Origin: an uncultured Alistipes sp.
GTDB taxonomy: Bacteria > Bacteroidota > Bacteroidia > Bacteroidales > Rikenellaceae
Direction of reading: 5' to 3'
DNA: 64,000 nucleotides
Assembly: GCA_944320685.1 (NCBI GenBank)
Contig: CALUIK010000002.1
Location: 62,001 to 126,000 of the forward strand
Below, one piece after another: positions 56,093 to 64,000 of the stretch. Position 1 is the stretch's first letter, and every line of letters begins with the position of its first letter. Both the position numbers and the translations under genes were made by a program. A model generated the notes under the pieces. It was given only the letters and a program-made list of their open reading frames with translations. It made no database searches and was not told where the DNA came from.

Positions 56093-56925
56093 GTCATTCT
56101 CTGTTTTCCGAAGAGGTCGTATCTCAATTCCGTATCATCAAACCCCTCGCTGCGGAGCATCGCGGCCGTGCGCTCCACCCATGCCTCGTGCGCCTCGAAC
56201 AGCAGGAATCCGCCTTCGGCGAGTATTCCTCGTGCCGCGCGAGCTATGGCTCGGTAGAATGCCAGCGGGTCGGCGTCGTCGACGAACAGGGCCTTGTGCG
56301 GCTCATAACGTGTGACGTTTACGTGCATGGAGGCCATCTCCGAGTACGGTATGTAGGGTGGGTTGGATACTATGATGTCAAACTTCCTGTCCGCAAGCGA
56401 CGGTATGCCTTTTAGGGCGTCATCCTCGACGAACCGTATATCGACGCCGTTCATGGCGGCGTTGCGGCGAGCCGTCCCTATTGCGGCATGGGATATGTCC
56501 ATAGCCGTAACTTCGGCATCCGGCAGGCGTGCGGCCAATGCTACGGCTATGCAGCCGCTGCCTGTGCCGACATCGAGTATGCGAGGCCGTTCGAAGGTCC
56601 GGGCGCACAACTCCGCCCACCCGACAAGCTCCTCGGTTTCGGGGCGCGGTATGAGAACATTCTCGTCGACATGGAACGTCAGTCCGCAGAATTCAGCGCG
56701 CCCCGTTACATATTGTACGGGACGTCCCGCGGCAAGTTGCGCGGCGCACTCTTCCACTCCTTCTACCGTTATTTTATGATTCGGGTCGGCCAGAAACCGC
56801 GCTTCTGGTTCGTCGGCGAGCGCCGCCGCCGCTATGATGGCGATGCGGCGTGCCTCCCGTTCGGGGTATAGCCGCCGTATGGCTGCGGCTATGTAGGCTG
56901 TTATCTCGCCCCGTGTCGCTTCCAT
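56068..56925 (-). CDS. prmC: Release factor glutamine N5-methyltransferase PrmC
   Basis: Methylates the GGQ glutamine of RF1 and RF2. The 285-residue protein starting at the ATG 56925 opens MEATRGEITAYIAAAIRRLY; the longer frame to 57009 begins with arginine-rich residues and runs into aroC. SAM motif LDVGTGSGCIAVAL, acidic MDIS and catalytic NPPYIP are present. It is 5 bases after aroC and overlaps recX. Confidence 0.94.
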   Translation of the reverse strand: MEATRGEITAYIAAAIRRLYPEREARRIAIIAAAALADEPEARFLADPNHKITVEGVEECAAQLAAGRPVQYVTGRAEFCGLTFHVDENVLIPRPETEELVGWAELCARTFERPRILDVGTGSGCIAVALAARLPDAEVTAMDISHAAIGTARRNAAMNGVDIRFVEDDALKGIPSLADRKFDIIVSNPPYIPYSEMASMHVNVTRYEPHKALFVDDADPLAFYRAIARAARGILAEGGFLLFEAHEAWVERTAAMLRSEGFDDTELRYDLFGKQRMTCSRQKRR

Positions 56926-56930
56926 GGCAT

Positions 56931-57911
56931 TCAGGCTCTTAGGCTCAGGTCGGCCAAGGCTATGGCGGCGGCGGCTTCGACGACCACGGCTGCGCGGAGC
57001 GCTATGCATACGTCGTGGCGTCCCTTTATGACGAGGGGCCCGACTTTGCCGTTGGCGCAGTCGAAGGTCTGCTGTTCGCGTGATATGGATGCGGTGGGTT
57101 TCACGGCTGCGCGCACCACGATGGCGTTGCCGTTGGTGATGCCGCCGACGATACCTCCTGCATGGTTTGTCGAGGTATGGCCCTCGGCGTCGACTATGGG
57201 GTCGTTATGCTCCGAGCCGCGCATGCGTGCGGCGGCGAAACCGCAGCCGAACTCCACGCCCTTTACAGCAGGCACCGAGAAGAGCAGGTGAGCCATGAGG
57301 CTCTCGGCCGAGTCGAAGAATGGCTCTCCCAGTCCTGCCCGTATGCCCTCGGCACGGCACTCGACAACGCCGCCGACCGAGTCCTGATCCATGCGGGCGC
57401 TCTCGATGATTTCGCTGAACCGTCCTTTGTCCGTGCATCCTCCTATCTCGATTATGTCGGTTGCGAATGTGACATTGCCGCCGAGTATCTTCTTTGCCAC
57501 TACGCCTGCCGTAACCAGTGCGAGGGTTATGCGCCCCGAGAAATGCCCTCCGCCTCGGGGATCGTTGTAGCCGCGGTATTTTTTCATAGCCACCCAGTCG
57601 GCGTGCGACGGGCGCGGGTGTGTCCCGAGCGAGGCGTAATCGCCCGAACGGGTGTTCTCGTTGAGAAACTCCACCGTAAGCGGGGCCCCCGTCGTGTATC
57701 CTCTGTAAATTCCCGAGACTATGTGCGGCGCGTCGTTCTCCTTGCGCGGCGTGGTGCCTGCGGCGCCGGCTCTGCGGCGGGCGAGATCGGTTTCGAAATC
57801 GCTCTCGGCGAGGGCTATGCCTGCCGGCACGCCGTCTATCGTCACGCCGACCTGCGCTCCGTGCGATTCACCCCAGAGCGTCACCCTGAATCTGTTGCCC
57901 CAAGAGTTCAT
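56931..57911 (-). CDS. aroC: Chorismate synthase, short form
   Basis: Last enzyme of the shikimate pathway, using reduced FMN to make chorismate from EPSP. The 326-residue protein has GESHG near the N-terminus, NTRSGDY, the RPSHADW block and C-terminal KGRHDVCIALRAA. It is about 30 residues shorter than E. coli or Bacteroides AroC and has RGGGHFSGRITLAL where those have RGGGRSSARETA; this HFSGR form is what I recall from Clostridia. Core catalytic histidines remain, so it should be active. It lies 1 base after aroA. Confidence 0.93.
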   Translation of the reverse strand: MNSWGNRFRVTLWGESHGAQVGVTIDGVPAGIALAESDFETDLARRRAGAAGTTPRKENDAPHIVSGIYRGYTTGAPLTVEFLNENTRSGDYASLGTHPRPSHADWVAMKKYRGYNDPRGGGHFSGRITLALVTAGVVAKKILGGNVTFATDIIEIGGCTDKGRFSEIIESARMDQDSVGGVVECRAEGIRAGLGEPFFDSAESLMAHLLFSVPAVKGVEFGCGFAAARMRGSEHNDPIVDAEGHTSTNHAGGIVGGITNGNAIVVRAAVKPTASISREQQTFDCANGKVGPLVIKGRHDVCIALRAAVVVEAAAAIALADLSLRA

Positions 57912-57912
57912 G

Positions 57913-59166
57913 TCAGCGTACGGTTATGGATTCGAGGTCTTCGAAGAAGGCGGGATAGCTCTTCTCGACACATTCGGCATTCTCTATCGTCACATTGCCC
58001 TTGCATCGCAGCGCCGAGACGGCGAGCGACATGGCTATGCGGTGGTCGTTATGGCTGAATACGGTTGCGGGCTCTATCTCGCCGCCGCGGATCTTCATAA
58101 CATTCACCTCGCTGATATCGACCTCTATGCCCAGCTTCTCGTACTCTTGGCGTATGGTTTCGGCGCGGTTGCTCTCCTTGTGCAGCAGGCGTTGCGTTCC
58201 GATGATGGTGCTTTCGCCGTGCGCCGCCGCCGCCAGTGCCGCCAGCGCGGGGAAGAGGTCGGGGGAGTTCGTGGCATCGAAGGTGAACGGACGCAGACGG
58301 CGTTTCGATACCGTTATCGAGTCACCTTCGATGATGATGCCGGCTCCGGCTCTCTCCAAGGCTCGGCATATGGCCGTGTCGGCCTGCTTCGACAGCGTCG
58401 ACAGGTTCTTAACCGTAACCCTTCCTGCTATGGCGCCTGCTACGAGCATAGTGGAGGCGCCGCTCCAGTCCCCCTCGATAGCCAGATCGGCGGGAGTGTA
58501 TTTCTGTCCGCCTTCGATGAAGAACTCCGTGTAGTCGTCCTTGTGGTGCATGATCTCGACGCCGAAACGCCGTGCCGTGTCGATGGTCATGTCGATGTAT
58601 GGTGTCGATACGGCCGAGCGGACGTAGAGTGTGGTATCCTCGCGGGCCAGCGGCAGCGCGAGCAGCAATCCAGTAATGAACTGCGACGAGAAGCTTCCGT
58701 CAACCTCTATGCAGCCGCCGTGGATGGGGCCTTTCACCTCGATGGGAAGGTATCCTCCGCCGTCACGTACCTCCACGCCCAGTTTCCGCAGCGGTTCGAT
58801 CATCAGCAGCATGGGCCTGTGGCACAAGGTACCTTCGCCTTTGATGCAGATCGGGATAGAACTGAGAGATGCGATGGGGGTGAAAAGCCGTGTGGCCAGA
58901 CCCGATTCCCCTACCATGAGGGTGTCGGTAACGGGGTTCAGGCCGCCGTCAACGGCGATGGTGCTCTCATCGAGGTAGGTCACTTTGGCACCGAGCGCCT
59001 CGATGCAGGAGATGGCCGAGCGGGTATCCTTGCAGAATTCGATGTTGCGCAGCGTCGTGCGTCCTTCGGCCAGCAGCGCGAGGGCTATGGCGCGTTGTGC
59101 GTAACTTTTTGAACTTGGAGGAGTAATTGTTCCGTAGGCGCTCCCCCAGGAGACGGTTTTATCCAT
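57913..59166 (-). CDS. aroA: 3-phosphoshikimate 1-carboxyvinyltransferase (EPSP synthase)
   Basis: Sixth step of the shikimate pathway: joins PEP and shikimate-3-phosphate. The 417-residue protein has the substrate motif PPSSKSYAQRAIALALL at residues about 14-30, GESGLATRLFTPIASL, and a C-terminal FSHNDHRIAMSLAVSAL. The GESGLATRLF block differs from the AGTAMRFLTAY type I associate with Bacteroides and resembles other lineages, as does its neighbour aroC. It lies 51 bases after lptB and 1 base before aroC. Confidence 0.93.
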   Translation of the reverse strand: MDKTVSWGSAYGTITPPSSKSYAQRAIALALLAEGRTTLRNIEFCKDTRSAISCIEALGAKVTYLDESTIAVDGGLNPVTDTLMVGESGLATRLFTPIASLSSIPICIKGEGTLCHRPMLLMIEPLRKLGVEVRDGGGYLPIEVKGPIHGGCIEVDGSFSSQFITGLLLALPLAREDTTLYVRSAVSTPYIDMTIDTARRFGVEIMHHKDDYTEFFIEGGQKYTPADLAIEGDWSGASTMLVAGAIAGRVTVKNLSTLSKQADTAICRALERAGAGIIIEGDSITVSKRRLRPFTFDATNSPDLFPALAALAAAAHGESTIIGTQRLLHKESNRAETIRQEYEKLGIEVDISEVNVMKIRGGEIEPATVFSHNDHRIAMSLAVSALRCKGNVTIENAECVEKSYPAFFEDLESITVR

Positions 59167-59217
59167 ATATTGTCGTATGCTCTTGTTTCGGTTGTTGCAT
59201 ATTGGCTGTTGTCGCCG

Positions 59218-60057
59218 TTACCGTGCGGTCTGTCCGGCATTTCCGGCGCTGTCGCCTGCCGATACATCCGAGGTCTCCCGCTCCGCTGCATGCCGAATGG
59301 CCGCATTGGTCGCCGGTGTCTGGCGGAGTTGGAAATTCTTTCCGAGGTAAACCTTTCGCACCATCTCGTCATTGGCAAGATCCTCGGCCGTGCCGGTCTT
59401 GAGAATGCGCCCTTCGTAGAGCAGGTAGGTGCGGTCGGTTATGGCCAGCGTCTCGTCGACGTTATGGTCGGTTATTATCACACCGATGTTTTTGTCCTTG
59501 AGAGTGGCCACTATGCTTTGTATGTCTTCGACGGCTATGGGGTCGACACCCGCAAATGGCTCGTCGAGAAGTATGAATGCGGGGTTTATTGCTACGGCGC
59601 GCGCTATCTCCGTGCGGCGGCGTTCGCCTCCCGAGAGCTGTATGCCGAGGCTCTTGCGTACCTTTTGCAGGCGGAACTCCTCTATCAGGGATTCGCACCG
59701 CTCGGCTTGGTACTCCTTGCTGTAGGATGTCATTTCGAGGACGGCGCGTATGTTGTCTTCGACGCTCAACCGGCGGAATACCGATGCCTCCTGCGCCAGA
59801 TAGCCCACTCCCATCTGGGCGCGGCGGTACACCGGCTCGTCGGTGAGCTCGATGGTCTGCCTTTCGTCGTTTTCGAGAAATATCTTGCCTTCGTTCGGGG
59901 TTATCAGCCCGACGATCATATAAAAAGTAGTGGTCTTGCCGGCGCCGTTGGGGCCCAGCAATCCTACGATCTCGCCTTGGTTTACATCTATCGAGACATG
60001 ATCAACTACAGTTCGCGACTTGTATTTCTTTACCAGCTCACTTGTGAACAGGCGCAT
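59218..60057 (-). CDS. lptB: LPS export ATPase LptB
   Basis: Cytoplasmic ATPase powering LPS extraction by LptB2FG. The 279-residue protein has Walker A GPNGAGKTT, Q-loop, signature LSGGERRR, Walker B ILLDEPFAGVDP and switch histidine ITDHNVDETL. It has about 35 polar residues at the C-terminus beyond LGKNFQL, where LptB proteins normally end; this tail has no recognisable motif. It heads the run lptB-aroA-aroC-prmC-recX-M23 from a -7 box at 60077-60084, and diverges from recQ. Confidence 0.92.
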   Translation of the reverse strand: MRLFTSELVKKYKSRTVVDHVSIDVNQGEIVGLLGPNGAGKTTTFYMIVGLITPNEGKIFLENDERQTIELTDEPVYRRAQMGVGYLAQEASVFRRLSVEDNIRAVLEMTSYSKEYQAERCESLIEEFRLQKVRKSLGIQLSGGERRRTEIARAVAINPAFILLDEPFAGVDPIAVEDIQSIVATLKDKNIGVIITDHNVDETLAITDRTYLLYEGRILKTGTAEDLANDEMVRKVYLGKNFQLRQTPATNAAIRHAAERETSDVSAGDSAGNAGQTAR

Positions 60058-60076
60058 ATTGCCAATAAATTTTTTA

Positions 60077-60084
60077 CAAAGTTA
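60077..60084 (-). promoter_or_regulatory. -7 box (TAACTTTG) for the lptB operon
   Basis: CAAAGTTA on the plus strand; TAACTTTG on the minus strand, 20 bases upstream of the lptB ATG, implying a short leader of about 15 bases. On the plus strand a poorer TATCTTTA (60107-60114) may serve recQ. Confidence 0.6.
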
Positions 60085-60161
60085 TTATTTTTTCCGAAAA
60101 AAGGATTATCTTTACATAAAATTTACTTTTTCGCGGTACGCTGCCTTATAAAGCATTGATA

Positions 60162-62357
60162 ATGATGGAGCAGGATAACGACGTTTTGTATGATAAGCTC
60201 AAGGAGTACTTCGGGTTTACCTCGTTCAAGGGTAATCAGGAAGCGGTTATACGGAATCTTTTGGCAGGACGCGATACATTCGTATTGATGCCTACGGGCG
60301 GCGGTAAATCGTTGTGTTACCAGTTGCCCGCGCTGCTCATGGACGGGGTCGCCATCATTATCTCTCCGTTGATCGCGCTGATGAAGAATCAGGTGGATGC
60401 CATGCGCACATTCTCCACCGAGTCGGGTATAGCGCATTTTCTCAATTCTTCGCTCAACAAGACGGCCATAAACCAAGTGCGCAGCGATGTGCTGGCCGGA
60501 AAGACCAAGTTGCTGTATTTCGCCCCCGAATCCCTTACGAAGGAGGACAATGTGTCGTTCCTGCGCAAGATCAAGATATCGTTCTATGCCATAGACGAGG
60601 CCCACTGCATATCGGAATGGGGGCACGATTTCCGTCCCGAGTACCGCCGCATACGCCCCATCATAAACGATATCGGGCAGGCGCCGCTTATTGCACTCAC
60701 GGCTACGGCCACGCCCAAGGTACAGATGGATATACAGAAGAATCTGGGAATGACGGATGCCACTGTATTCAAGTCGTCGTTCAACCGTCCGAACCTCTTT
60801 TACGAGATAAGGCCCAAGTTCAACGCCGAGCGGGATATCATACGTTTCATCAAGCAGCGCCCCGGCAAGAGCGGCATCATCTACTGTTTGAGCCGCAAAA
60901 AAGTCGAGGAGCTGGCCGAACTGCTCGTTGCGAACGGCATCAAGGCTTTGGCGTACCATGCCGGCATGGATGCGCAGACGCGGGCAGGCAATCAGGACGA
61001 TTTCCTTATGGAGCGTGTCGACGTCATCGTGGCTACGATAGCCTTCGGCATGGGCATCGACAAGCCTGACGTGCGATATGTGATCCATTACGACATACCC
61101 AAGTCGCTCGAAGGGTATTATCAGGAGACCGGACGCGCGGGTCGCGACGGCGGAGAGGGCCATTGTCTGGCGTTCTACAGCTATAAGGATATACAGAAAT
61201 TGGAGAAGTTCATGCAGGGCAAGCCTCTGGCCGAGCAGGAAATAGGCAAGCTGCTGCTGCTCGAGACGGTGTCGTATGCCGAGAGTTCGATGTGCCGCCG
61301 CAAGACGCTTCTGCACTATTTCGGCGAGGAGTATACCGAGCCCAACTGCGGCTGTTGCGACAACTGTGTGAATCCCAAGCCCAAGATTGAGGCGCAGAAG
61401 GAGATGAAACTCGTGATCGAGGCTTTGTCGGCCATTGGCGACAAGTTCAAGATAGACCACCTTGTGGCGGTGCTTACGGGCAAGGTTACCGCGCAGGTGA
61501 AAAGTTACGGACACAACAAACTCAAATGGTTCGGTGCAGGGGAGAACCACGACGCCCGTTTTTGGGGCGCGGTGATCCGGCAGGGACTTATCATGGGCCT
61601 TATCGACAAGAGTATAGAGAACTACGGCCTTATTTCGGTCAACGACAAGGGTCGTGCCTACATGGCATCTCCTGTGTCGGTGAGCATCACGCTCGACCAT
61701 GACTACGACGAGGAGGAGAAGGAAGAGGAGGTCATGGCTGCATCTATGGGACGCGGCGCAGCCGCCGATGAGGAGCTCTTCGCCATGTTGAAGGATCTGC
61801 GCAAGAAGGTGGCCAAGAAACACGGCCTGCCGCCGTTCGTGGTATTCCAAGATCCGTCGCTTGAGGATATGGCCATACAGTATCCCGTCACGCTCGAGGA
61901 GATGCAGAACATTACGGGAGTAGGAGCGGGCAAGGCCAGGAAATTCGGCGAGGAGTTCGTCAAACTGATCAAGGCTTACGTCGAGGAGAAGGAGATTGTG
62001 CGCCCGCAGGATATGGTTGTCAAGTCGGTAGCCAATAAATCGGGCAACAAGATATTCATCATACAGGCCATCGACCGCAAGATGGACTTCGAGGATATTG
62101 CACGCGCCAAGAACCTCGATTTCGACGAGTTGCTCACGGATATCGAGGGTATCGTCAATTCGGGCACGAAACTCGATATCTCGTACTATATCGAGCAGTA
62201 TATGGACGAGGACAAGGCCGAGGACATATATCTGTATTTCAAGGAGGATGCCGAGAGCGATTCCCTCGATGCCGCAGTAGAGGAGCTCGGGGCGGACTAT
62301 ACCGAGGAGGAGATACGCCTCGTGCGTATTAAATTCCTGTGCGAGATGGGTAATTAG
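60162..62357 (+). CDS. recQ: ATP-dependent DNA helicase RecQ
   Basis: 3'-5' helicase of recombination and repair. The 731-residue protein (ATG 60162; an earlier TTG at 60156 is less likely) has Walker A MPTGGGKSLCYQLPAL, DEAH box IDEAHCISEWGHDF, motif VI ETGRAGRDG, the zinc module with CRRKTLLHYF and CGCCDNC, a winged-helix RQC domain, and an HRDC domain (PPFVVFQDPSLEDMA) followed by an acidic C-terminal segment. Length is longer than E. coli RecQ (609), as is common in Bacteroidetes. It is divergent from lptB and ends at a strong terminator. Confidence 0.96.
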   Translation: MMEQDNDVLYDKLKEYFGFTSFKGNQEAVIRNLLAGRDTFVLMPTGGGKSLCYQLPALLMDGVAIIISPLIALMKNQVDAMRTFSTESGIAHFLNSSLNKTAINQVRSDVLAGKTKLLYFAPESLTKEDNVSFLRKIKISFYAIDEAHCISEWGHDFRPEYRRIRPIINDIGQAPLIALTATATPKVQMDIQKNLGMTDATVFKSSFNRPNLFYEIRPKFNAERDIIRFIKQRPGKSGIIYCLSRKKVEELAELLVANGIKALAYHAGMDAQTRAGNQDDFLMERVDVIVATIAFGMGIDKPDVRYVIHYDIPKSLEGYYQETGRAGRDGGEGHCLAFYSYKDIQKLEKFMQGKPLAEQEIGKLLLLETVSYAESSMCRRKTLLHYFGEEYTEPNCGCCDNCVNPKPKIEAQKEMKLVIEALSAIGDKFKIDHLVAVLTGKVTAQVKSYGHNKLKWFGAGENHDARFWGAVIRQGLIMGLIDKSIENYGLISVNDKGRAYMASPVSVSITLDHDYDEEEKEEEVMAASMGRGAAADEELFAMLKDLRKKVAKKHGLPPFVVFQDPSLEDMAIQYPVTLEEMQNITGVGAGKARKFGEEFVKLIKAYVEEKEIVRPQDMVVKSVANKSGNKIFIIQAIDRKMDFEDIARAKNLDFDELLTDIEGIVNSGTKLDISYYIEQYMDEDKAEDIYLYFKEDAESDSLDAAVEELGADYTEEEIRLVRIKFLCEMGN

Positions 62358-62383
62358 GCGGTTGCTCCGGCCGGTTTTGCTTG

Positions 62384-62426
62384 GGGCAGGGCGGAAATGT
62401 ATTCAGCCCTGCCCTTATTGTTTTTT
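62384..62426 (+). terminator. Terminator after recQ
   Basis: GGGCAGGGC-N13-GCCCTGCCC followed by a T-rich run ending TTTTTT, 27 bases after the recQ stop. Confidence 0.92.
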
Positions 62427-62499
62427 GGGTTTGCCGGCAGTCATGCGGCCATATAAGCGGCTGCTATGACATAATTTGTATTTTTAGGGCTATTTTGTA

Positions 62500-62530
62500 T
62501 TGCATAATATTAAATTTGTTTGTATATTTG
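62500..62530 (+). promoter_or_regulatory. Promoter of the TM2-DUF2752 pair (TTG-N20-TATATTTG)
   Basis: TTG at 62500-62502 and TATATTTG at 62523-62530 are 20 bases apart, an ideal Bacteroidetes promoter in an AT-rich island. The leader to the ATG at 62626 is about 90 bases. Confidence 0.88.
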
Positions 62531-62625
62531 TTCCCGTAACAGATCCGCATGATGCACTCGATGTATGCCCGGCAGGGCGAAGCGGCGACGGCGGAGTTTT
62601 GTGTAACAACTTAAATTCAAAAGTT

Positions 62626-62940
62626 ATGGGCTTGATTTATTGCAGGGATTGCGGAAAGCAGGTGTCTGATGCGGCACAGACGTGCCCCTATTGCGGCAGT
62701 CCGTTGGAGGAGACGGCTCCCGATCCGAACAAGAGCCGTAAGGATTGGCTCACTACGCTGTTGCTGTGTTTCTTCCTTGGCACGCTCGGCGTCCACAGTT
62801 TTTATACTGGCAAGATAGCCATCGGTGTCGTGCAGCTCATCACGTTGGGCGGCTGCGGAATATGGACGCTGGTCGATTTTATCATGTTGCTCTGCGGCAG
62901 CTACAAGGACGGCGAAGGCAAGGTCGTAAGAAACAAGTAA
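62626..62940 (+). CDS. TM2 domain protein with N-terminal zinc ribbon
   Basis: Product of 104 residues. A zinc ribbon is formed by C6, C9, C20 and C23 (CRDC...CPYC), then two membrane helices with the TM2 signature: LLLCFFLGTLGVHSFYTGK and TLGGCGIWTLVDFIMLL. The ATG at 62626 is chosen over an upstream in-frame start at 62500, which lies at the promoter. TM2 proteins are small membrane proteins of unknown function. It is 10 bases ahead of the DUF2752 gene. Confidence 0.9.
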   Translation: MGLIYCRDCGKQVSDAAQTCPYCGSPLEETAPDPNKSRKDWLTTLLLCFFLGTLGVHSFYTGKIAIGVVQLITLGGCGIWTLVDFIMLLCGSYKDGEGKVVRNK

Positions 62941-62950
62941 CGCTGCGGCT

Positions 62951-63247
62951 GTGTCGCGCATATTGCGATATTGGCGTGCGGTGGCGGTGGCGGTGCTCCC
63001 GTTTGCGGTGTACATTGTGCCCGAGGAGTTGATATTCTCCGAGGAGCATCCCCTATGCCTTTTTCGCAATATTACGGGATGGGAGTGTCCCGGGTGCGGT
63101 ATGACGCGCGCGCTGGTGTCGCTGTCGCGCCTCGATGTCGTCGGAGCGTGGCATTACAACCATGCCGTAGTGGTTGTGGCACCACTTTTGGCATATCTGT
63201 GGGTACGGTGGATCGTGCGGCTGATGCAAGAGGCTTCGCGCCGTTGA
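62951..63247 (+). CDS. DUF2752 membrane protein (GTG start)
   Basis: Product of 98 residues beginning at a GTG codon, 10 bases after the TM2 gene. It has two membrane helices and the DUF2752 signature CPGCGMTRA (C46, C49), with another cysteine, C36, in LCLFRNITGWEC. DUF2752 proteins have no known function; the cysteines suggest metal binding. Pairing with a TM2/zinc-ribbon protein is seen in other Bacteroidetes as I recall, and suggests a small membrane complex. Confidence 0.88.
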   Translation: MSRILRYWRAVAVAVLPFAVYIVPEELIFSEEHPLCLFRNITGWECPGCGMTRALVSLSRLDVVGAWHYNHAVVVVAPLLAYLWVRWIVRLMQEASRR

Positions 63248-63341
63248 CCGGCGGCAGGGAGGATATGCCTGAACCGGATGCGATATATGGCGATCCGGAG
63301 TGAAAAACTGCTGCTGCGGTGATTTTTAGTGCGACTTTTCG

Positions 63342-63349
63342 TACCTTTG
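63342..63349 (+). promoter_or_regulatory. -7 box (TACCTTTG) for rsmA
   Basis: Exact TAnnTTTG match only 6 bases before the rsmA ATG at 63356. No TTG at the -33 position is seen. If used, the transcript would have almost no leader. Confidence 0.6.
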
Positions 63350-63355
63350 CCGTAT

Positions 63356-64000
63356 ATGGATCAAGTAAGGGCCAAAAAGGCGTTGGGTCAGCACTTCCTG
63401 ACCGATCTGAACATAGCGCGTAAGATCTGTGCGTCACTTTCCGGCGGCACCTTCGAGGCGCCGGCGGCGGTGCTTGAGGTTGGGTGCGGCATGGGTGTGT
63501 TGACGCAGTTCCTGCTGCAACGTTGCGACGTGGTCGTCTATGGCGCGGAGATTGATGCGGAGAGCGTGGAGTATCTCCATGGACATTATCCCGATTTTGC
63601 CCCGCGCCTGATCGAAGGCGACTTCCTTAAGATGGACCTTCGCGGGCGTTTCGGCAGCGGGGTGCGTGTGATAGGCAATTTCCCGTATAACATATCGTCG
63701 CAGATATTCTTCAAGATCATCGAGAACCGCGACCTTGTGCCCGAGTGCGTGGGCATGGTGCAACGCGAGGTGGCGGTGCGCATAGCCGAGCCGCCGGGTT
63801 CGCGAGAGTACGGCATATTGAGCGTGCTGCTTCAGGCATGGTACGATATAGAGTATCTGTTTACTGTCGGCGAAAAGGTCTTCAATCCGCCGCCGAAGGT
63901 GAAGAGTGCTGTTGTACGCCTGCGCCGCAACGGTGTCCGCTCGCTCGATTGCGACGAACAACTCTTCGTTAAGGTGGTCAAGGCGTCGTTCGGTCAGCGC
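63356..64000 (+). CDS. rsmA: 16S rRNA dimethyladenosine transferase RsmA (KsgA), 5' part
   Basis: Adds four methyl groups to A1518 and A1519 of 16S rRNA in late 30S assembly. The frame runs from ATG 63356 to the end of the window without a stop, 215 residues of an expected 260 or so. Motifs: KKALGQHFL near the N-terminus, SAM motif EVGCGMGVLTQFL, catalytic NFPYNISSQI (classic NLPYN form with F) and QREVAVRI, then FNPPPKVKSAVVRL. It follows the DUF2752 gene by 108 bases. Confidence 0.95.
   Translation, partial: MDQVRAKKALGQHFLTDLNIARKICASLSGGTFEAPAAVLEVGCGMGVLTQFLLQRCDVVVYGAEIDAESVEYLHGHYPDFAPRLIEGDFLKMDLRGRFGSGVRVIGNFPYNISSQIFFKIIENRDLVPECVGMVQREVAVRIAEPPGSREYGILSVLLQAWYDIEYLFTVGEKVFNPPPKVKSAVVRLRRNGVRSLDCDEQLFVKVVKASFGQR

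Overview
The window is a continuous piece of chromosome from a member of the Bacteroidales, most likely Rikenellaceae (Alistipes or a close relative). The evidence is the one-polypeptide SecDF, type III glutamine synthetase (GlnN), type III pantothenate kinase, split methylmalonyl-CoA mutase (MutA+MutB), a DUF4831 protein, two GH92 enzymes, an MG2/TonB-plug surface protein, and many promoters of the Bacteroidetes form TTG-N(18-22)-TAnnTTTG with no Shine-Dalgarno sequences. The coding DNA is clearly GC-rich, which fits Alistipes better than Bacteroides; the genus is an inference. I see no prophage, insertion sequence, CRISPR array, rRNA or tRNA. This is mostly core genome.

Layout. 1-7937 (+): end of secDF, a terminator, a small YbbR-like protein, then a tight run coaE-folP-lolD-TIGR02757-trmN6, and DUF4831 plus an AlkD-like protein behind their own promoter. 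7934-15644 (-): thioredoxin, NDP-sugar epimerase, radA, rseP, dxr, a degenerate LytM (M23) protein, and an MFS exporter with its own promoter. 16054-26203 (+): nucleotidyltransferase, MG2/plug protein, GH13 amylase, TPM protein + LemA, a secreted GH71/99-like protein with a CBM9-like tail, and a Gfo/Idh/MocA oxidoreductase. 26291-29911 (-): L-cysteine desulfidase-like protein and glnN. 30416-34416 (+): mutA-mutB, the B12-dependent step of the succinate/propionate pathway. 34715-48811 (-): envelope and information genes: PpiD-like foldase, CNNM/CorC protein, LptC, TPR protein, outer-membrane barrel, coaX, mfd, rng, a 29-residue basic peptide, HU, SRPBCC protein. 49095-60057 (-): tandem GH92 genes, an intact M23 peptidase, recX, prmC, aroC, aroA, lptB. 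60162-64000 (+): recQ, a TM2 protein, a DUF2752 protein and the 5' part of rsmA (ksgA), cut by the window end.

Themes. Envelope biogenesis recurs: SecDF, LolD, RseP, LptC, LptB, PpiD and two LytM-fold proteins. Cofactor and precursor genes (coaE, coaX, folP, dxr, aroA, aroC) are interleaved with DNA repair genes (radA, mfd, recX, recQ, AlkD-like). Glycan use is represented by GH13, a GH71/99-like enzyme and two GH92 enzymes, none beside SusC/SusD genes.

I found no convincing new multi-gene system. The observations most worth a second look are a LytM-fold protein beside dxr that has lost all four zinc ligands, an unannotated 29-residue basic peptide gene between rng and HU, an aroA-aroC pair whose motifs differ from what I recall for Bacteroides, a probably leaderless rsmA, and an unusual acidic/polar tail on LptC.
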